64,000 nucleotides of DNA from Halomonas denitrificans. GTDB lineage: Bacteria; Pseudomonadota; Gammaproteobacteria; Pseudomonadales; Halomonadaceae. This document shows positions 44,927 through 53,395 of the stretch, one piece after another (position 1 is the stretch's first letter; each line of letters opens with the position of its first letter). The notes beneath the pieces are model-generated. The model was given only the letters and a program-made list of their open reading frames with translations, had not been told where the DNA came from and searched no databases. The DNA lies in the NCBI RefSeq assembly GCF_003056305.1, contig NZ_PYVX01000002.1, forward strand, positions 372,001 through 436,000, given 5' to 3'. Both the position numbers and the translations under genes were made by a program.

Positions 44927-45135
44927 GTTCAACTTACCGCCCAAGGAGGGGCGCGGGGGCAAACCGAAGAGGAGGTCTTTTGCCAGGGAAGGCAAAAGTA
45001 GCGTACAGGGAGGTATCCACAGCGCCTCCTGTAGGCCGGCCCCGCTCGCAGGTTTGTCGCCGCAACGGCCCCGCGTCGAGTCTTCGCCCAGAAGGGAGTC
45101 TCGGCCAACCCCTAGAAGAAGATGGAGATCACCCC
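44927..45135 (+). other. Long doeA-doeB spacer with hairpin
   Basis: The 209-bp gap contains several purine-rich SD-like tracts and one 8-bp hairpin (44977-44984 with 44991-44998) with no T-run. No gene is evident. It may set the doeA to doeB ratio or hold a second promoter. Confidence 0.4.
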
Positions 45136-46149
45136 ATGACCAAGCGCCCCAGCCCGATTTCCGCCACCGTCGACTTCGACGCCGACGGCGTGCAGCACGG
45201 CTTCCTGAAGCTGCCGATCTCCAACGACGAGTCGGCCTGGGGAGCAGTGATGATCCCGATCACCGTGGTCAAGAACGGCGAGGGCCCCACGGCGCTGCTG
45301 ACCGGCGGCAACCACGGCGACGAGTACGAGGGCATCACCGCGCTGATGAAGCTCGCAAGCACCCTCGAGGCGACCGACGTCACCGGTCGGGTGATCATCG
45401 TGCCGATGATGAACACCCCGGCGGTGATGGCCGGCAAGCGCACTTCCGGGCTCGACGGCGGCAACCTCAACCGCAGCTTCCCCGGCGACCCGGACGGCAG
45501 CGTGACCGAGAAGATCGCCGACTACTTCACCCGGGTGATGGTGCCGATGAGCGACGTGGTGCTCGACCTGCACTCCGGCGGGCGCACCCTGGACATCATC
45601 CCGTTCGGCGCTTCCCACGTGCTGGAGGACGCCGACCAGCAGCGCCAGGCGCTGGAGGGGGCCAAGGCCTTCGGGGCGCCCTACGCCATGATGATGTTCG
45701 AGCTCGATGCCGAGGCGCTGTTCGATACCGCGGTGGAGCGCCAGGGCAAGATCTTCGTGGCCACCGAGCTCGGCGGCGGCGGCACTTCCACGCCGGAGAG
45801 CCTGGCCATCACCGAGCGCGGCGTGCGCAACTTCCTGATCCACTACGGGCTGATCGAGGGGCGGGTGGAGATGCCCGCCGAGCCCCAGGTCTACCTCGAC
45901 ATGCCCGATGCCAGCTGCTACGTGCAGAGCGAGCACTCCGGCCTCCTGGAGCTGACCCTGGCGCTCGGTGAGCCGGTGGAGCGGGGCCAGGTGATCGCCC
46001 GGGTCTACGACATGACCCGCAGCGGCACCCCGCCCGTGGAGTACCGTGCCGAGCGCAGCGGCATCCTCGCCGCACGGCGCTTCCCGGCGCAGGTCAACAT
46101 GGGCGATACCATCGCGGTGATCGCCGAGGTGGTCGAGTCGCTGGCATGA
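45136..46149 (+). CDS. doeB: N-acetyl-L-2,4-diaminobutyrate deacetylase DoeB
   Basis: The 337-residue zinc hydrolase belongs to the AstE/AspA (M14-like) deacylases: zinc ligands His60 and Glu63 in [10 protein letters not shown] and His146 in LDLHSGG, with [12 protein letters not shown] and [13 protein letters not shown] forming the substrate pocket. It removes the acetyl group from N-acetyl-diaminobutyrate made by DoeA. ATG 45136 has GGAG upstream. The stop overlaps doeX by four bases, so enzyme and regulator are coupled. Confidence 0.95.
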   Translation: MTKRPSPISATVDFDADGVQHGFLKLPISNDESAWGAVMIPITVVKNGEGPTALLTGGNHGDEYEGITALMKLASTLEATDVTGRVIIVPMMNTPAVMAGKRTSGLDGGNLNRSFPGDPDGSVTEKIADYFTRVMVPMSDVVLDLHSGGRTLDIIPFGASHVLEDADQQRQALEGAKAFGAPYAMMMFELDAEALFDTAVERQGKIFVATELGGGGTSTPESLAITERGVRNFLIHYGLIEGRVEMPAEPQVYLDMPDASCYVQSEHSGLLELTLALGEPVERGQVIARVYDMTRSGTPPVEYRAERSGILAARRFPAQVNMGDTIAVIAEVVESLA

Positions 46150-46619
46150 AGCTCGATCGCTACGACCTGAAGATCCTCGAGATCCTCTCCCGCGACGGGC
46201 GCATCACCAAGTCGAAGCTGGCCGAGGCGATCAACCTCTCGGTCAGCCCCTGCTGGGAGCGGGTGCGGCGGCTCGAGAAGGCCGGGATCATCGAGGGCTA
46301 CAGCGCCCGCATCAATCCCGATGCGCTGGTCAAGCGCACCCCGGTGTGGGTGCAGATCGAGCTCAAGGCACACAATGCCGAGAGCTTCGCTCGCTTCGAG
46401 GCTCTGGTCCACGCCACCCCCGAGGTCACCGAGTGCGTGGCCGTCGGCGGTGGCGTCGACTACCTGATCAAGTTCGAGACCGATTCCATCGATGCCTATC
46501 AGCGCCGCATGGATGCCTGGTTGACCGGCGAGGCCGGCATCGAGCGCTACTTCACCTACATCGTCACCAAGACGGTGAAGCGTCCCTCCCCGGGGTTCTC
46601 TCCCGACGATCTCGCCTGA
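46146..46619 (+). CDS. doeX: Lrp/AsnC-family regulator DoeX
   Basis: The 157-residue regulator has an Lrp HTH (LKILEILSRDGRITKSKLAEAINLSVSPCWERVRRLEKAG) and a RAM effector domain. In H. elongata DoeX binds DNA near the doe genes and is thought to respond to diaminobutyrate-type intermediates. In the order I recall for H. elongata, doeC follows; here a four-gene cassette of about 6.5 kb separates them. Confidence 0.93.
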   Translation: MKLDRYDLKILEILSRDGRITKSKLAEAINLSVSPCWERVRRLEKAGIIEGYSARINPDALVKRTPVWVQIELKAHNAESFARFEALVHATPEVTECVAVGGGVDYLIKFETDSIDAYQRRMDAWLTGEAGIERYFTYIVTKTVKRPSPGFSPDDLA

Positions 46620-46648
46620 ACGGATTCGCCCCGACCGCGATGTCAGCG

Positions 46649-46678
46649 TTGATGTCATGCCGGCACATGTGTCATAAG
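46649..46678 (+). promoter_or_regulatory. Candidate promoter for the four-gene cassette
   Basis: TTGATG (46649-46654) and CATAAG (46673-46678) are 18 bp apart, about 130 bp before the C-N hydrolase gene. The palindrome TGCCGGCA occurs inside it (46658-46665) and again at 46723-46730, so both could be regulator contacts. Confidence 0.4.
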
Positions 46679-46804
46679 CTGGTCTTGGAGGGTGGGCGAG
46701 TGTCCACCCGGCCGGGCGATCCTGCCGGCATGCATCCGCTGGTGCCGGTTCGTGTTCGATAGTGCCCCGGAAGTGTTCTAGATCGCCTGACGCAGAGAGC
46801 TCCT

Positions 46805-47674
46805 ATGTCCTATTTCACGATTGCCGGTGTGCAGATGCACGCCCATCACCACGGTGACAACACCGAGGCCATGCGCCATCGCATCGACGTGCTGATGAGC
46901 CGCTTCCCCCAGGTACAGATGGTGCTGTTCAGCGAGCTGATGCCGATGGGGGCCTCGACGCATCATGCGCAGCCGCTGCCCAGCGACGCCGAGGCGATGT
47001 TCTGCCAGATCGCCGAGCAGCATCGCATCTGGCTGATTCCCGGCTCGATGTTCGAGCAGGCCGAGGACGGCATCTACAACACCCTCTCGGTGATCAACCC
47101 CCACGGCCAGGTGGTCAACCGCTTTCGCAAGCTGTTCCCCTTCCGTCCCTACGAGATCGGGGTCGAGAGCGGCACCGAGTTCGTGGTCTTCGACGTGCCC
47201 AATGTCGGTCGCTTCGGGGTCTCGATCTGCTACGACATGTGGTTCCCCGAGACCACCCGCACCCTGGCCGCCATGGGCGCCGAGGTGATCCTGCACCCGA
47301 CCATGACCGACACCATCGACCGCGACATCGAGCTGTCGATGGCGCGCACCAACGCGGCGGTCAACCAGTGCTACTTCTTCGACATCAACGGCGCCGGGGC
47401 CCTGGGCAACGGCCGCTCGATCGTGGTGGGGCCCTCCGGCGACGTCATTCACCAGGCGGGGATCGGCGAGGAGATCATGCCGATCGAGGTCGACATGACG
47501 CGGGTGCGGCGTGAGCGCGAGGCGGGGCTGCGTGGCCTGGGCCAGCCGCTGAAGAGCTTCCGCGACCGCAAGGTGGATTTCTCGCTCTACCGCAGCGAGA
47601 CCGGCTCCACGCCCTTCCTCGACACCCTGGGTCCGCTGGCCAAGCCGGTCCGGGCCAACGTCGAGGACTATTGA
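46805..47674 (+). CDS. Carbon-nitrogen hydrolase of the embedded cassette
   Basis: The 289-residue nitrilase-superfamily amidase has Glu44 (FSELMPMG), Lys109 (FRKLFPF) and Cys142 (ICYDMWFPE). The CYD-x-xFPE pattern is typical of amidases and N-carbamoyl-amine hydrolases such as the polyamine-pathway AguB, not of true nitrilases. Substrate unknown; with a basic amino-acid-type decarboxylase nearby, a small amide or N-carbamoyl amine is possible. It begins a cassette of four same-strand genes with gaps of 38 to 53 bases. Confidence 0.87.
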   Translation: MSYFTIAGVQMHAHHHGDNTEAMRHRIDVLMSRFPQVQMVLFSELMPMGASTHHAQPLPSDAEAMFCQIAEQHRIWLIPGSMFEQAEDGIYNTLSVINPHGQVVNRFRKLFPFRPYEIGVESGTEFVVFDVPNVGRFGVSICYDMWFPETTRTLAAMGAEVILHPTMTDTIDRDIELSMARTNAAVNQCYFFDINGAGALGNGRSIVVGPSGDVIHQAGIGEEIMPIEVDMTRVRREREAGLRGLGQPLKSFRDRKVDFSLYRSETGSTPFLDTLGPLAKPVRANVEDY

Positions 47675-47712
47675 CCTCTCGCCTGCGGGCGGGGCAGTGA
47701 CAAGGAGACTCC

Positions 47713-49296
47713 ATGCTGGACCCACTGCTTCGATGGCTGCGCCGCCTGTTTGGCAACTCCCCGGCGGCTCCTGCCGCGCACCAGGCGCCTGGCGCCTCCC
47801 CCGTAACCGATGGAGCGACCACGATGAGCACAATAACAACCATTGCCGACGTCCGCCGCCACTTCCTCAACAACAAGGAGCCGATCTACTTCATCTCGGC
47901 CACCAACTTCAACCTGCTGGGCATCGGCGACTGGGTGGGCAACTTCCGCCACATCAACTACATCGACTGCTTCGAGGGCCAGCAGCGCAACGTCTTCGTG
48001 CCCAAGGAGAAGTTTCCCCGCGACTTCGAGAGCATCGAGGACATCAACAACTACCTCCTCGAGCACAAGGAGGTCATCGACTTCATCCAGTCCCGCGCCC
48101 AGGGCGAGAATGCCGGCGTGGCCGCCTTCCTGATGTTCGACGAGCACACCGAGGAGGTCTGCGAGCAGCTCGGCCTCAAGGTGGCGTTCCCGCCGGCCAA
48201 GCTGCGCTCGCGCATGGACAACAAGATCGAGACGGTGCGCATCGGCAACAAGGCCGGCGTGCCCAGCGTGCCCAACGTGCTGGCCAAGGTGGGCAGCTAC
48301 CAGGAGCTGTGCGAGGTGAGCCGGGAGCTCGGCGACGACCTGGTGGTGCAGACCGCCTTCGGCGACTCCGGCCACACCACCTTCTTCATCTCCAGCGAGG
48401 ACGACTACTACAAGCACGCCGAGGAGATCGAGGCCGAGGCCGAGGTCAAGATCATGAAGCGCATCAACTGCCGCGGCTCGGCCATCGAGGCCTGCGCCAC
48501 TCGCTGCGGCACCGTGGTCGGCCCGCTGATGACCGAGCTGGTCGGCTTCAAGACGCTGACCCCCTACAAGGGCGGCTGGTGCGGCAACGAGATGTTCGCC
48601 GGGGCCTTCGACCAATCGGTCCGCGACAAGGCCCGGGAGTACACCTTCCAGTTCGGCGAGGCACTGCGCGAGGAGGGCTATCGCGGCTACTTCGAGCTCG
48701 ATTTCCTGATCGACATGGACAACGGCGAGGTCTACCTCGGCGAGCTCAACCCGCGGGTCACCGGGGCCAGCTCGCTGACTAACGTGGCGGCCTTCGCCCA
48801 CTCCGACATCCCGCTGTTCCTGTTCCACCTGCTGGAGTTCTCCGACGTCGACTTCGATCTCGACATCAACGAGATCAACGAGCGCTGGTCGCACCCGGAG
48901 AGCGTCGACAGCTGGAGCCAGCTCGTCATCAAGCACACCGACGAGAGCGTCGACCTGCTGACCCAGGCGCCGCGCACCGGGGTCTGGAAGATGGCCGCCG
49001 ACGGCAGCATCGGCTACCACCACTACAACTATCACCCCCACGCCGCCGAGGACGAGAGCGAGGGCTTCTTCCTGCGCATCAGCGGGGCGGGCGACTTCCG
49101 CTATGAGGGCGCCGATCTCGGCATCCTGATCACCCGCGGGCGCCTGATGGACGACGACTTCCAGCTCAACGAGCGTGCCAAGGCGTGGATCGACGGTATC
49201 CGCGGCCAGTACGCGGGCCAGTCGCTTCAGGATCCGGTGGTGGAGGAGGTGGCCGTCAGCCACGCCGTCGGCGGCGGCAACTTCAAGATCCTGTGA
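47713..49296 (+). CDS. ATP-grasp ligase of the embedded cassette (biotin-carboxylase-like)
   Basis: The 527-residue protein has an ATP-grasp core: KLRSRMDNKIETVRIGNKAGVPSVPN, VVQTAFGDSGHTTFF, and the metal-binding end GYFELDFLIDMDNGEVYLGELNPRVTGASSL. It lacks the biotinyl domain and most carboxylase features, so it more likely ligates a carboxylate to an amine or thiol. Start ATG 47713 has an AGGAG and adds a 37-residue basic, Pro/Ala-rich extension; a second start at 47824 (GGAG) is where homology seems to begin. Ligase, C45 and C-N hydrolase together suggest amide-bond making and breaking on the same compound. Confidence 0.78.
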   Translation: MLDPLLRWLRRLFGNSPAAPAAHQAPGASPVTDGATTMSTITTIADVRRHFLNNKEPIYFISATNFNLLGIGDWVGNFRHINYIDCFEGQQRNVFVPKEKFPRDFESIEDINNYLLEHKEVIDFIQSRAQGENAGVAAFLMFDEHTEEVCEQLGLKVAFPPAKLRSRMDNKIETVRIGNKAGVPSVPNVLAKVGSYQELCEVSRELGDDLVVQTAFGDSGHTTFFISSEDDYYKHAEEIEAEAEVKIMKRINCRGSAIEACATRCGTVVGPLMTELVGFKTLTPYKGGWCGNEMFAGAFDQSVRDKAREYTFQFGEALREEGYRGYFELDFLIDMDNGEVYLGELNPRVTGASSLTNVAAFAHSDIPLFLFHLLEFSDVDFDLDINEINERWSHPESVDSWSQLVIKHTDESVDLLTQAPRTGVWKMAADGSIGYHHYNYHPHAAEDESEGFFLRISGAGDFRYEGADLGILITRGRLMDDDFQLNERAKAWIDGIRGQYAGQSLQDPVVEEVAVSHAVGGGNFKIL

Positions 49297-49343
49297 ACAC
49301 CGGGATCGGATCCCCTTCGTCGCGGGAGGTGCCGCCGGGCGAG

Positions 49344-50342
49344 ATGGACAAGATGCTCGATTTCCGCACCGTGCATGAGGCGACGGCGGGGCCGCGCTGG
49401 CAGGCGCTGTTCGCCCACCACTGGCCGGCCTACGAGCAGTGGTACCTGAGCGAGGGGGAGCGCGAGCGGCCGGGGTATCTCGCCTGCTACAACGCCCTGC
49501 GCCGGCACATGCCGGAGCTGCTCGAGACCTATCGGGCGCTCTGCGATCTGGCCGGCGGCGGGGATCTGGCCGCGCGCTTCCTGAGCCTCTACCAGCCGCC
49601 GCCCTACATCACCGGCTGCTCCCAGGCGGTGCTGGCAAGCCCCGAGTCGACGGTGCTGGCGCGCAACTACGACTACCCCCCGGAGCTGTGCGAGGGGACC
49701 ATCCTCTACACCCACTGGAACGCCCGGCGGGTGATCGCCATGACCGACTGCCTGTGGGGCGTGCTCGACGGCATGAATGACTCGGGGCTCGCCGTGTCGC
49801 TGGCCTTCGGCGGGCGCAAGGCGGTGGGGCAGGGGTTCGGTGCGCCGATCATCCTGCGCTACCTGCTGGAGTTCTGCGACAGCGTGCCCGAGGCCGCCGA
49901 GGTGCTGGCGCGGATTCCCACCCACATGGCCTACAACATTACCGTGGCCGACGCCGCCGGTCGCTACGTCACGGCGATGATCGCTCCCGACCGTCGCGCC
50001 AGCATCCGTCGGGTGCCGGTGGCGACCAACCACCAGAAGAAGATCGAGTGGTACGCCCACGCCTTGGCCTCGGAGACGCTGATCCGCGAGCGCCAGCTGT
50101 CGATCCTGGTGGACGACGAGGCCACCACCGAGGAGCGGCTGATCGCCGCCTTCTCGTCGCCGCCGCTGTTCCGCCACGACTACCGCCGCGGCCTGGGCAC
50201 GGTCTACACCGCGGTCTATCGACCCGTCTCGGGTCGCGCGCAGTTCCACTGGCCCGGCCTGACCCTCGACCTGGGCTTCGACCACTTTCCCGAGGAGCGC
50301 ATCACCGTGCGCTACGGGGTGCGAGGACTGCACTCCGGCTGA
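49344..50342 (+). CDS. C45-family (acyl-CoA:6-APA acyltransferase-like) Ntn hydrolase
   Basis: The 332-residue protein resembles C45 autoproteolytic acyltransferases and hydrolases. The likely self-processing nucleophile is Cys92 in ITGCSQAVLASPESTVLARNYDYP, leaving an N-terminal propeptide of 91 residues. GVLDGMNDSGLAVSLAFGGR and VPVATNHQKK fit the Ntn fold. Known members acylate or deacylate small amines and peptides such as penicillin and carcinine. ATG 49344 is the best-placed start. It lies between the ATP-grasp ligase and the decarboxylase. Confidence 0.83.
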   Translation: MDKMLDFRTVHEATAGPRWQALFAHHWPAYEQWYLSEGERERPGYLACYNALRRHMPELLETYRALCDLAGGGDLAARFLSLYQPPPYITGCSQAVLASPESTVLARNYDYPPELCEGTILYTHWNARRVIAMTDCLWGVLDGMNDSGLAVSLAFGGRKAVGQGFGAPIILRYLLEFCDSVPEAAEVLARIPTHMAYNITVADAAGRYVTAMIAPDRRASIRRVPVATNHQKKIEWYAHALASETLIRERQLSILVDDEATTEERLIAAFSSPPLFRHDYRRGLGTVYTAVYRPVSGRAQFHWPGLTLDLGFDHFPEERITVRYGVRGLHSG

Positions 50343-50395
50343 TCCCGGGACCATCCCCGCCCCTTCAACAACAACGAACCTGGATGGGTGTTGCC

Positions 50396-53179
50396 ATGCA
50401 AGAGTTGACGCAAACCGAGACGCCCTACACCGCCCTGGGCTTCTACCACAAGATCTCCCAGCTGCGTGCCGACACCTGGAATGCGCTGAAGCGTGACCTC
50501 GGGCAGCTGGTCCGCCTGGATGACGAGGGCCGGGCCAAGAACCTGGTCAAGGCGGTCGAGGTCAAACTGACGCGGCTCGAGATCATCGAGGACTATCACG
50601 CCTTCCCCTCCAAGGAGGACTTCCGCCACCTCTGGGCGCTGTTCGATCGCAAGGAGTACGGGCTCCTGGAGAAGGTGGTCAGGCGCCTGGTGCGGGCGCT
50701 GATCAGCGAGTCCTACCGGCGTCGCCACGTCGACCTCTCCGAGACCGATGCCGACGCCGAGGATCTGGAGACCCTCGACGCCCTGACGCAGCTGCGCCGC
50801 GGCCACCCCGCCTCCAGCAGCTCGGCCCAGCCCTACTTCGAGCTGCTGATCGTCGACAACCTCTCGGCCCCGGAGGAGGAGGTGGTCCGCGAGGCCTTCC
50901 ACAGCATGCGCCGCCCGGAGGACCGCTTCGTCTACGACGTGGTCACGGTGCGCAGCTTCGAGGACGCGCTGATCGCGGTACTGGTCAACCCCAACATCCA
51001 GGCCTGCCTGATCCGCTACGAGTTCCCCTACAAGTCGAAGTACAACCTCAGCGCCCTGCGCAGCTACCTCGAGGGGATCTCCGAGCAGTCGCTGGAGCAG
51101 AAGTCGGAGGCCGAGCGCAGCATCCTGCTGAGCTCGATGATCCACGAGCTGCGCCCCGAGATCGACCAGTTCCTGGTCACCAGCGGCGACGTGGAGGCCA
51201 CGGCCAGCCGCGACATCCGTCACTTCAATCGCATCTTCTACCGCGAGACGGACTACATCGAGCAGCACCACACCATCCTGCGGGCGATCGACAATCGCTA
51301 CCGCACGCCCTTCTTCGACGCCCTGCGCGAGTACAGCAAGAAGCCGACCGGGGTCTTCCACGCCATGCCCATCTCCCGGGGCAAGTCGATCACCCGCTCG
51401 CACTGGGCGGGGCAGATGATCGACTTCTACGGCATCAACATCTTCCTCGCCGAGACCTCTGCCACCTCCGGCGGGCTCGACTCCCTGTTGCAGCCCTACG
51501 GGCCGATCAAGAAGGCCCAGGAGTACGCCGCCCGCGCCTTCGGTGCGCGCCAGACCTTCTTCGTCACCAACGGCACCTCCACGGCCAACAAGATCGTCGT
51601 CCAGGCGCTGGTCAAGCCACGAGACATCGTGCTGATCGACCGCGACTGCCACAAGTCGCACCACTACGGCATGGTGCTGGCCGGCGCCCACGTCAGCTAC
51701 CTCGACTCCTACCCGCTCAATGACTACTCGATGTATGGCGCGGTACCGCTGCACGAGATCAAGAAGACGCTGCTCGGCTACAAGCGCTCGGGCCAGCTCC
51801 ACAAGGTCAAGATGCTGCTGCTCACCAACTGCACCTTCGACGGCGTGGTCTACAACGTGCGGCGGGTGATGGAGGAGTGCCTGGCGATCAAGCCCGACCT
51901 GGTCTTCCTGTGGGACGAGGCGTGGTTCGCCTTCGCCGGCTTCAACCCGACCTACCGGCCGCGCACCGCCATGCATGCCGCCCGCACCCTGCGTGATCTC
52001 TACCGCAGCGACGCCTATCGCGAGGAGTACGCGGCCTGGAAGGCCGAGTTCGACGCCCTCGATCCCGACGACGATGCCACCTGGCTCGATCGGCGCCTGA
52101 TGCCCGACCCCGATACGGTGCGCATCCGCGCCTATGCCACCCACTCCACCCACAAGACCCTGACCTCGCTGCGTCAGGGCTCGATGATCCACATCTGGGA
52201 TCAGGACTATCGCCAGAAGGTCGAGGCGCCGTTCCACGAGGCCTACATGACCCATACCTCGACCTCGCCGAACTACCAGATCATCGCCTCGCTGGACGTG
52301 GGGCGCATGCAGGCCGAGATGGAGGGCTTCGAGCTGGTGCACGCCCAGGTCGAGGCGGCGCTGTCGCTGCGCGAGCAGCTCTATACCCACCCGCTGCTGC
52401 AGAAGTACTTCCGGGTGCTGATCAACCGCGACATGGTGCCGCTGGAGTACCGCGAGTCGGGGGTCGAGACCTTCTACGACCCGGTCACCGGCTGGAACAA
52501 GATGGAGGAGGCCTGGGCCAACGACGAATTCGTTGTCGACCCCAGCCGCATCACCATCGCCATCGGCGCCACCGGCATCGACGGCGACACCTTCAAGAAC
52601 GAATACCTGATGAACAAGTACGGCATCCAGATCAACAAGACCTCGCGCAATACCGTGCTGTTCATGACCAACATCGGCACCTCCCGGGGGGCCATCGCCT
52701 ACCTGCTCGACGTGCTGATCAAGCTGGCCAAGGAGTTCGAGTACCGCTGGGAGGAGAGCAGCCGCCCCGAGCGCAAGATCATCGAGAACCGCGTCCACTC
52801 GCTGACCAAGGAGCTGCCGCCGCTGCCGGACTTCAGCCGCTTCCACGACGCCTTCCGCCCCAAGGCTGAGAGCGCCACGCCGGAGGGGGACATCCGCCGC
52901 GCCTACTTCCTGAGCTACGACGAGGAGAACACCGAGTACCTGCGCTTCGACAACGGCGAGCTGCAGGCCCACATGCGCGACGGCCGCGACGTGGTCTCGG
53001 CGAGCTTCGTGATCCCCTATCCGCCGGGCTTCCCGGTGCTGGTGCCCGGGCAGGTGGTCAGCGCGGAGATCCTGCACTTCCTGCAGGCCCTGGACGTCAC
53101 CGAGATCCACGGCTACAGGCCGGAGCTCGGCCTGCTGGTGTTCACCGAGGAGGCGCTGACCAACCCGCCCGAGGGCTGA
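50396..53179 (+). CDS. Large Orn/Lys/Arg-type PLP decarboxylase
   Basis: The 927-residue fold-type I PLP enzyme is far longer than LdcI/AdiA (715-755). The catalytic Lys is Lys587 (ATHSTHKTLTSLRQGSMIH), with FFVTNGTSTANKIV and DEAWFAFAGF (Asp508) in the cofactor site. The first ~300 residues are a long acidic/helical N-domain, with a receiver-like wing around 145-215 (FELLIVDNL, CLIRYEFPYKSK). Substrate is not readable: lysine, arginine, ornithine or, given context, diaminobutyrate are all possible. ATG 50396 chosen; ATG 50384 is in frame. Confidence 0.82.
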   Translation: MQELTQTETPYTALGFYHKISQLRADTWNALKRDLGQLVRLDDEGRAKNLVKAVEVKLTRLEIIEDYHAFPSKEDFRHLWALFDRKEYGLLEKVVRRLVRALISESYRRRHVDLSETDADAEDLETLDALTQLRRGHPASSSSAQPYFELLIVDNLSAPEEEVVREAFHSMRRPEDRFVYDVVTVRSFEDALIAVLVNPNIQACLIRYEFPYKSKYNLSALRSYLEGISEQSLEQKSEAERSILLSSMIHELRPEIDQFLVTSGDVEATASRDIRHFNRIFYRETDYIEQHHTILRAIDNRYRTPFFDALREYSKKPTGVFHAMPISRGKSITRSHWAGQMIDFYGINIFLAETSATSGGLDSLLQPYGPIKKAQEYAARAFGARQTFFVTNGTSTANKIVVQALVKPRDIVLIDRDCHKSHHYGMVLAGAHVSYLDSYPLNDYSMYGAVPLHEIKKTLLGYKRSGQLHKVKMLLLTNCTFDGVVYNVRRVMEECLAIKPDLVFLWDEAWFAFAGFNPTYRPRTAMHAARTLRDLYRSDAYREEYAAWKAEFDALDPDDDATWLDRRLMPDPDTVRIRAYATHSTHKTLTSLRQGSMIHIWDQDYRQKVEAPFHEAYMTHTSTSPNYQIIASLDVGRMQAEMEGFELVHAQVEAALSLREQLYTHPLLQKYFRVLINRDMVPLEYRESGVETFYDPVTGWNKMEEAWANDEFVVDPSRITIAIGATGIDGDTFKNEYLMNKYGIQINKTSRNTVLFMTNIGTSRGAIAYLLDVLIKLAKEFEYRWEESSRPERKIIENRVHSLTKELPPLPDFSRFHDAFRPKAESATPEGDIRRAYFLSYDEENTEYLRFDNGELQAHMRDGRDVVSASFVIPYPPGFPVLVPGQVVSAEILHFLQALDVTEIHGYRPELGLLVFTEEALTNPPEG

Positions 53180-53228
53180 GCCTCGGCGTCCGGAACGGGC
53201 GCCCACAGAAAAAACCGCGGCGTAGCGG

Positions 53229-53377
53229 CGCAGGACAAAAAATCCTGCGTCCTATTCGCCGGTGAACGAAAAGTCTCGTCCCGCCATCGCCCTTACCCTG
53301 TACCCATCGAGCCGTCCTGTGGCCTAGCGACAGGCGGCTCGTCCGTTTCTATCACGCCGGCCATGAGGTGGCCGGCG
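53229..53377 (+). other. Two hairpins in the 216-bp leader of doeC
   Basis: The first hairpin (53229-53235 with 53243-53249) has an A-rich loop. The second (53355-53363 with 53369-53377) is a 9-bp perfect stem 18 bases before the doeC start, right upstream of its GGGAGG. They may end the cassette transcript or shape doeC translation. No small gene seen. Confidence 0.45.
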
Positions 53378-53395
53378 CGTCAGGGGAGGTAGCGC

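Noticed and set aside
43337-44995. Upstream extension of the chemoreceptor frame by about 550 codons
   Set aside because: The extension has no homology, runs antisense to doeA, and the natural N-terminal membrane helix starts at 43336.
50312-53206. A very long open frame opposite the decarboxylase gene (about 960 codons)
   Set aside because: It is the antisense shadow of a high-G+C gene. Its translation is rich in Val, Gly, Arg, His and Leu in no known fold and the plus strand encodes a clear PLP enzyme.
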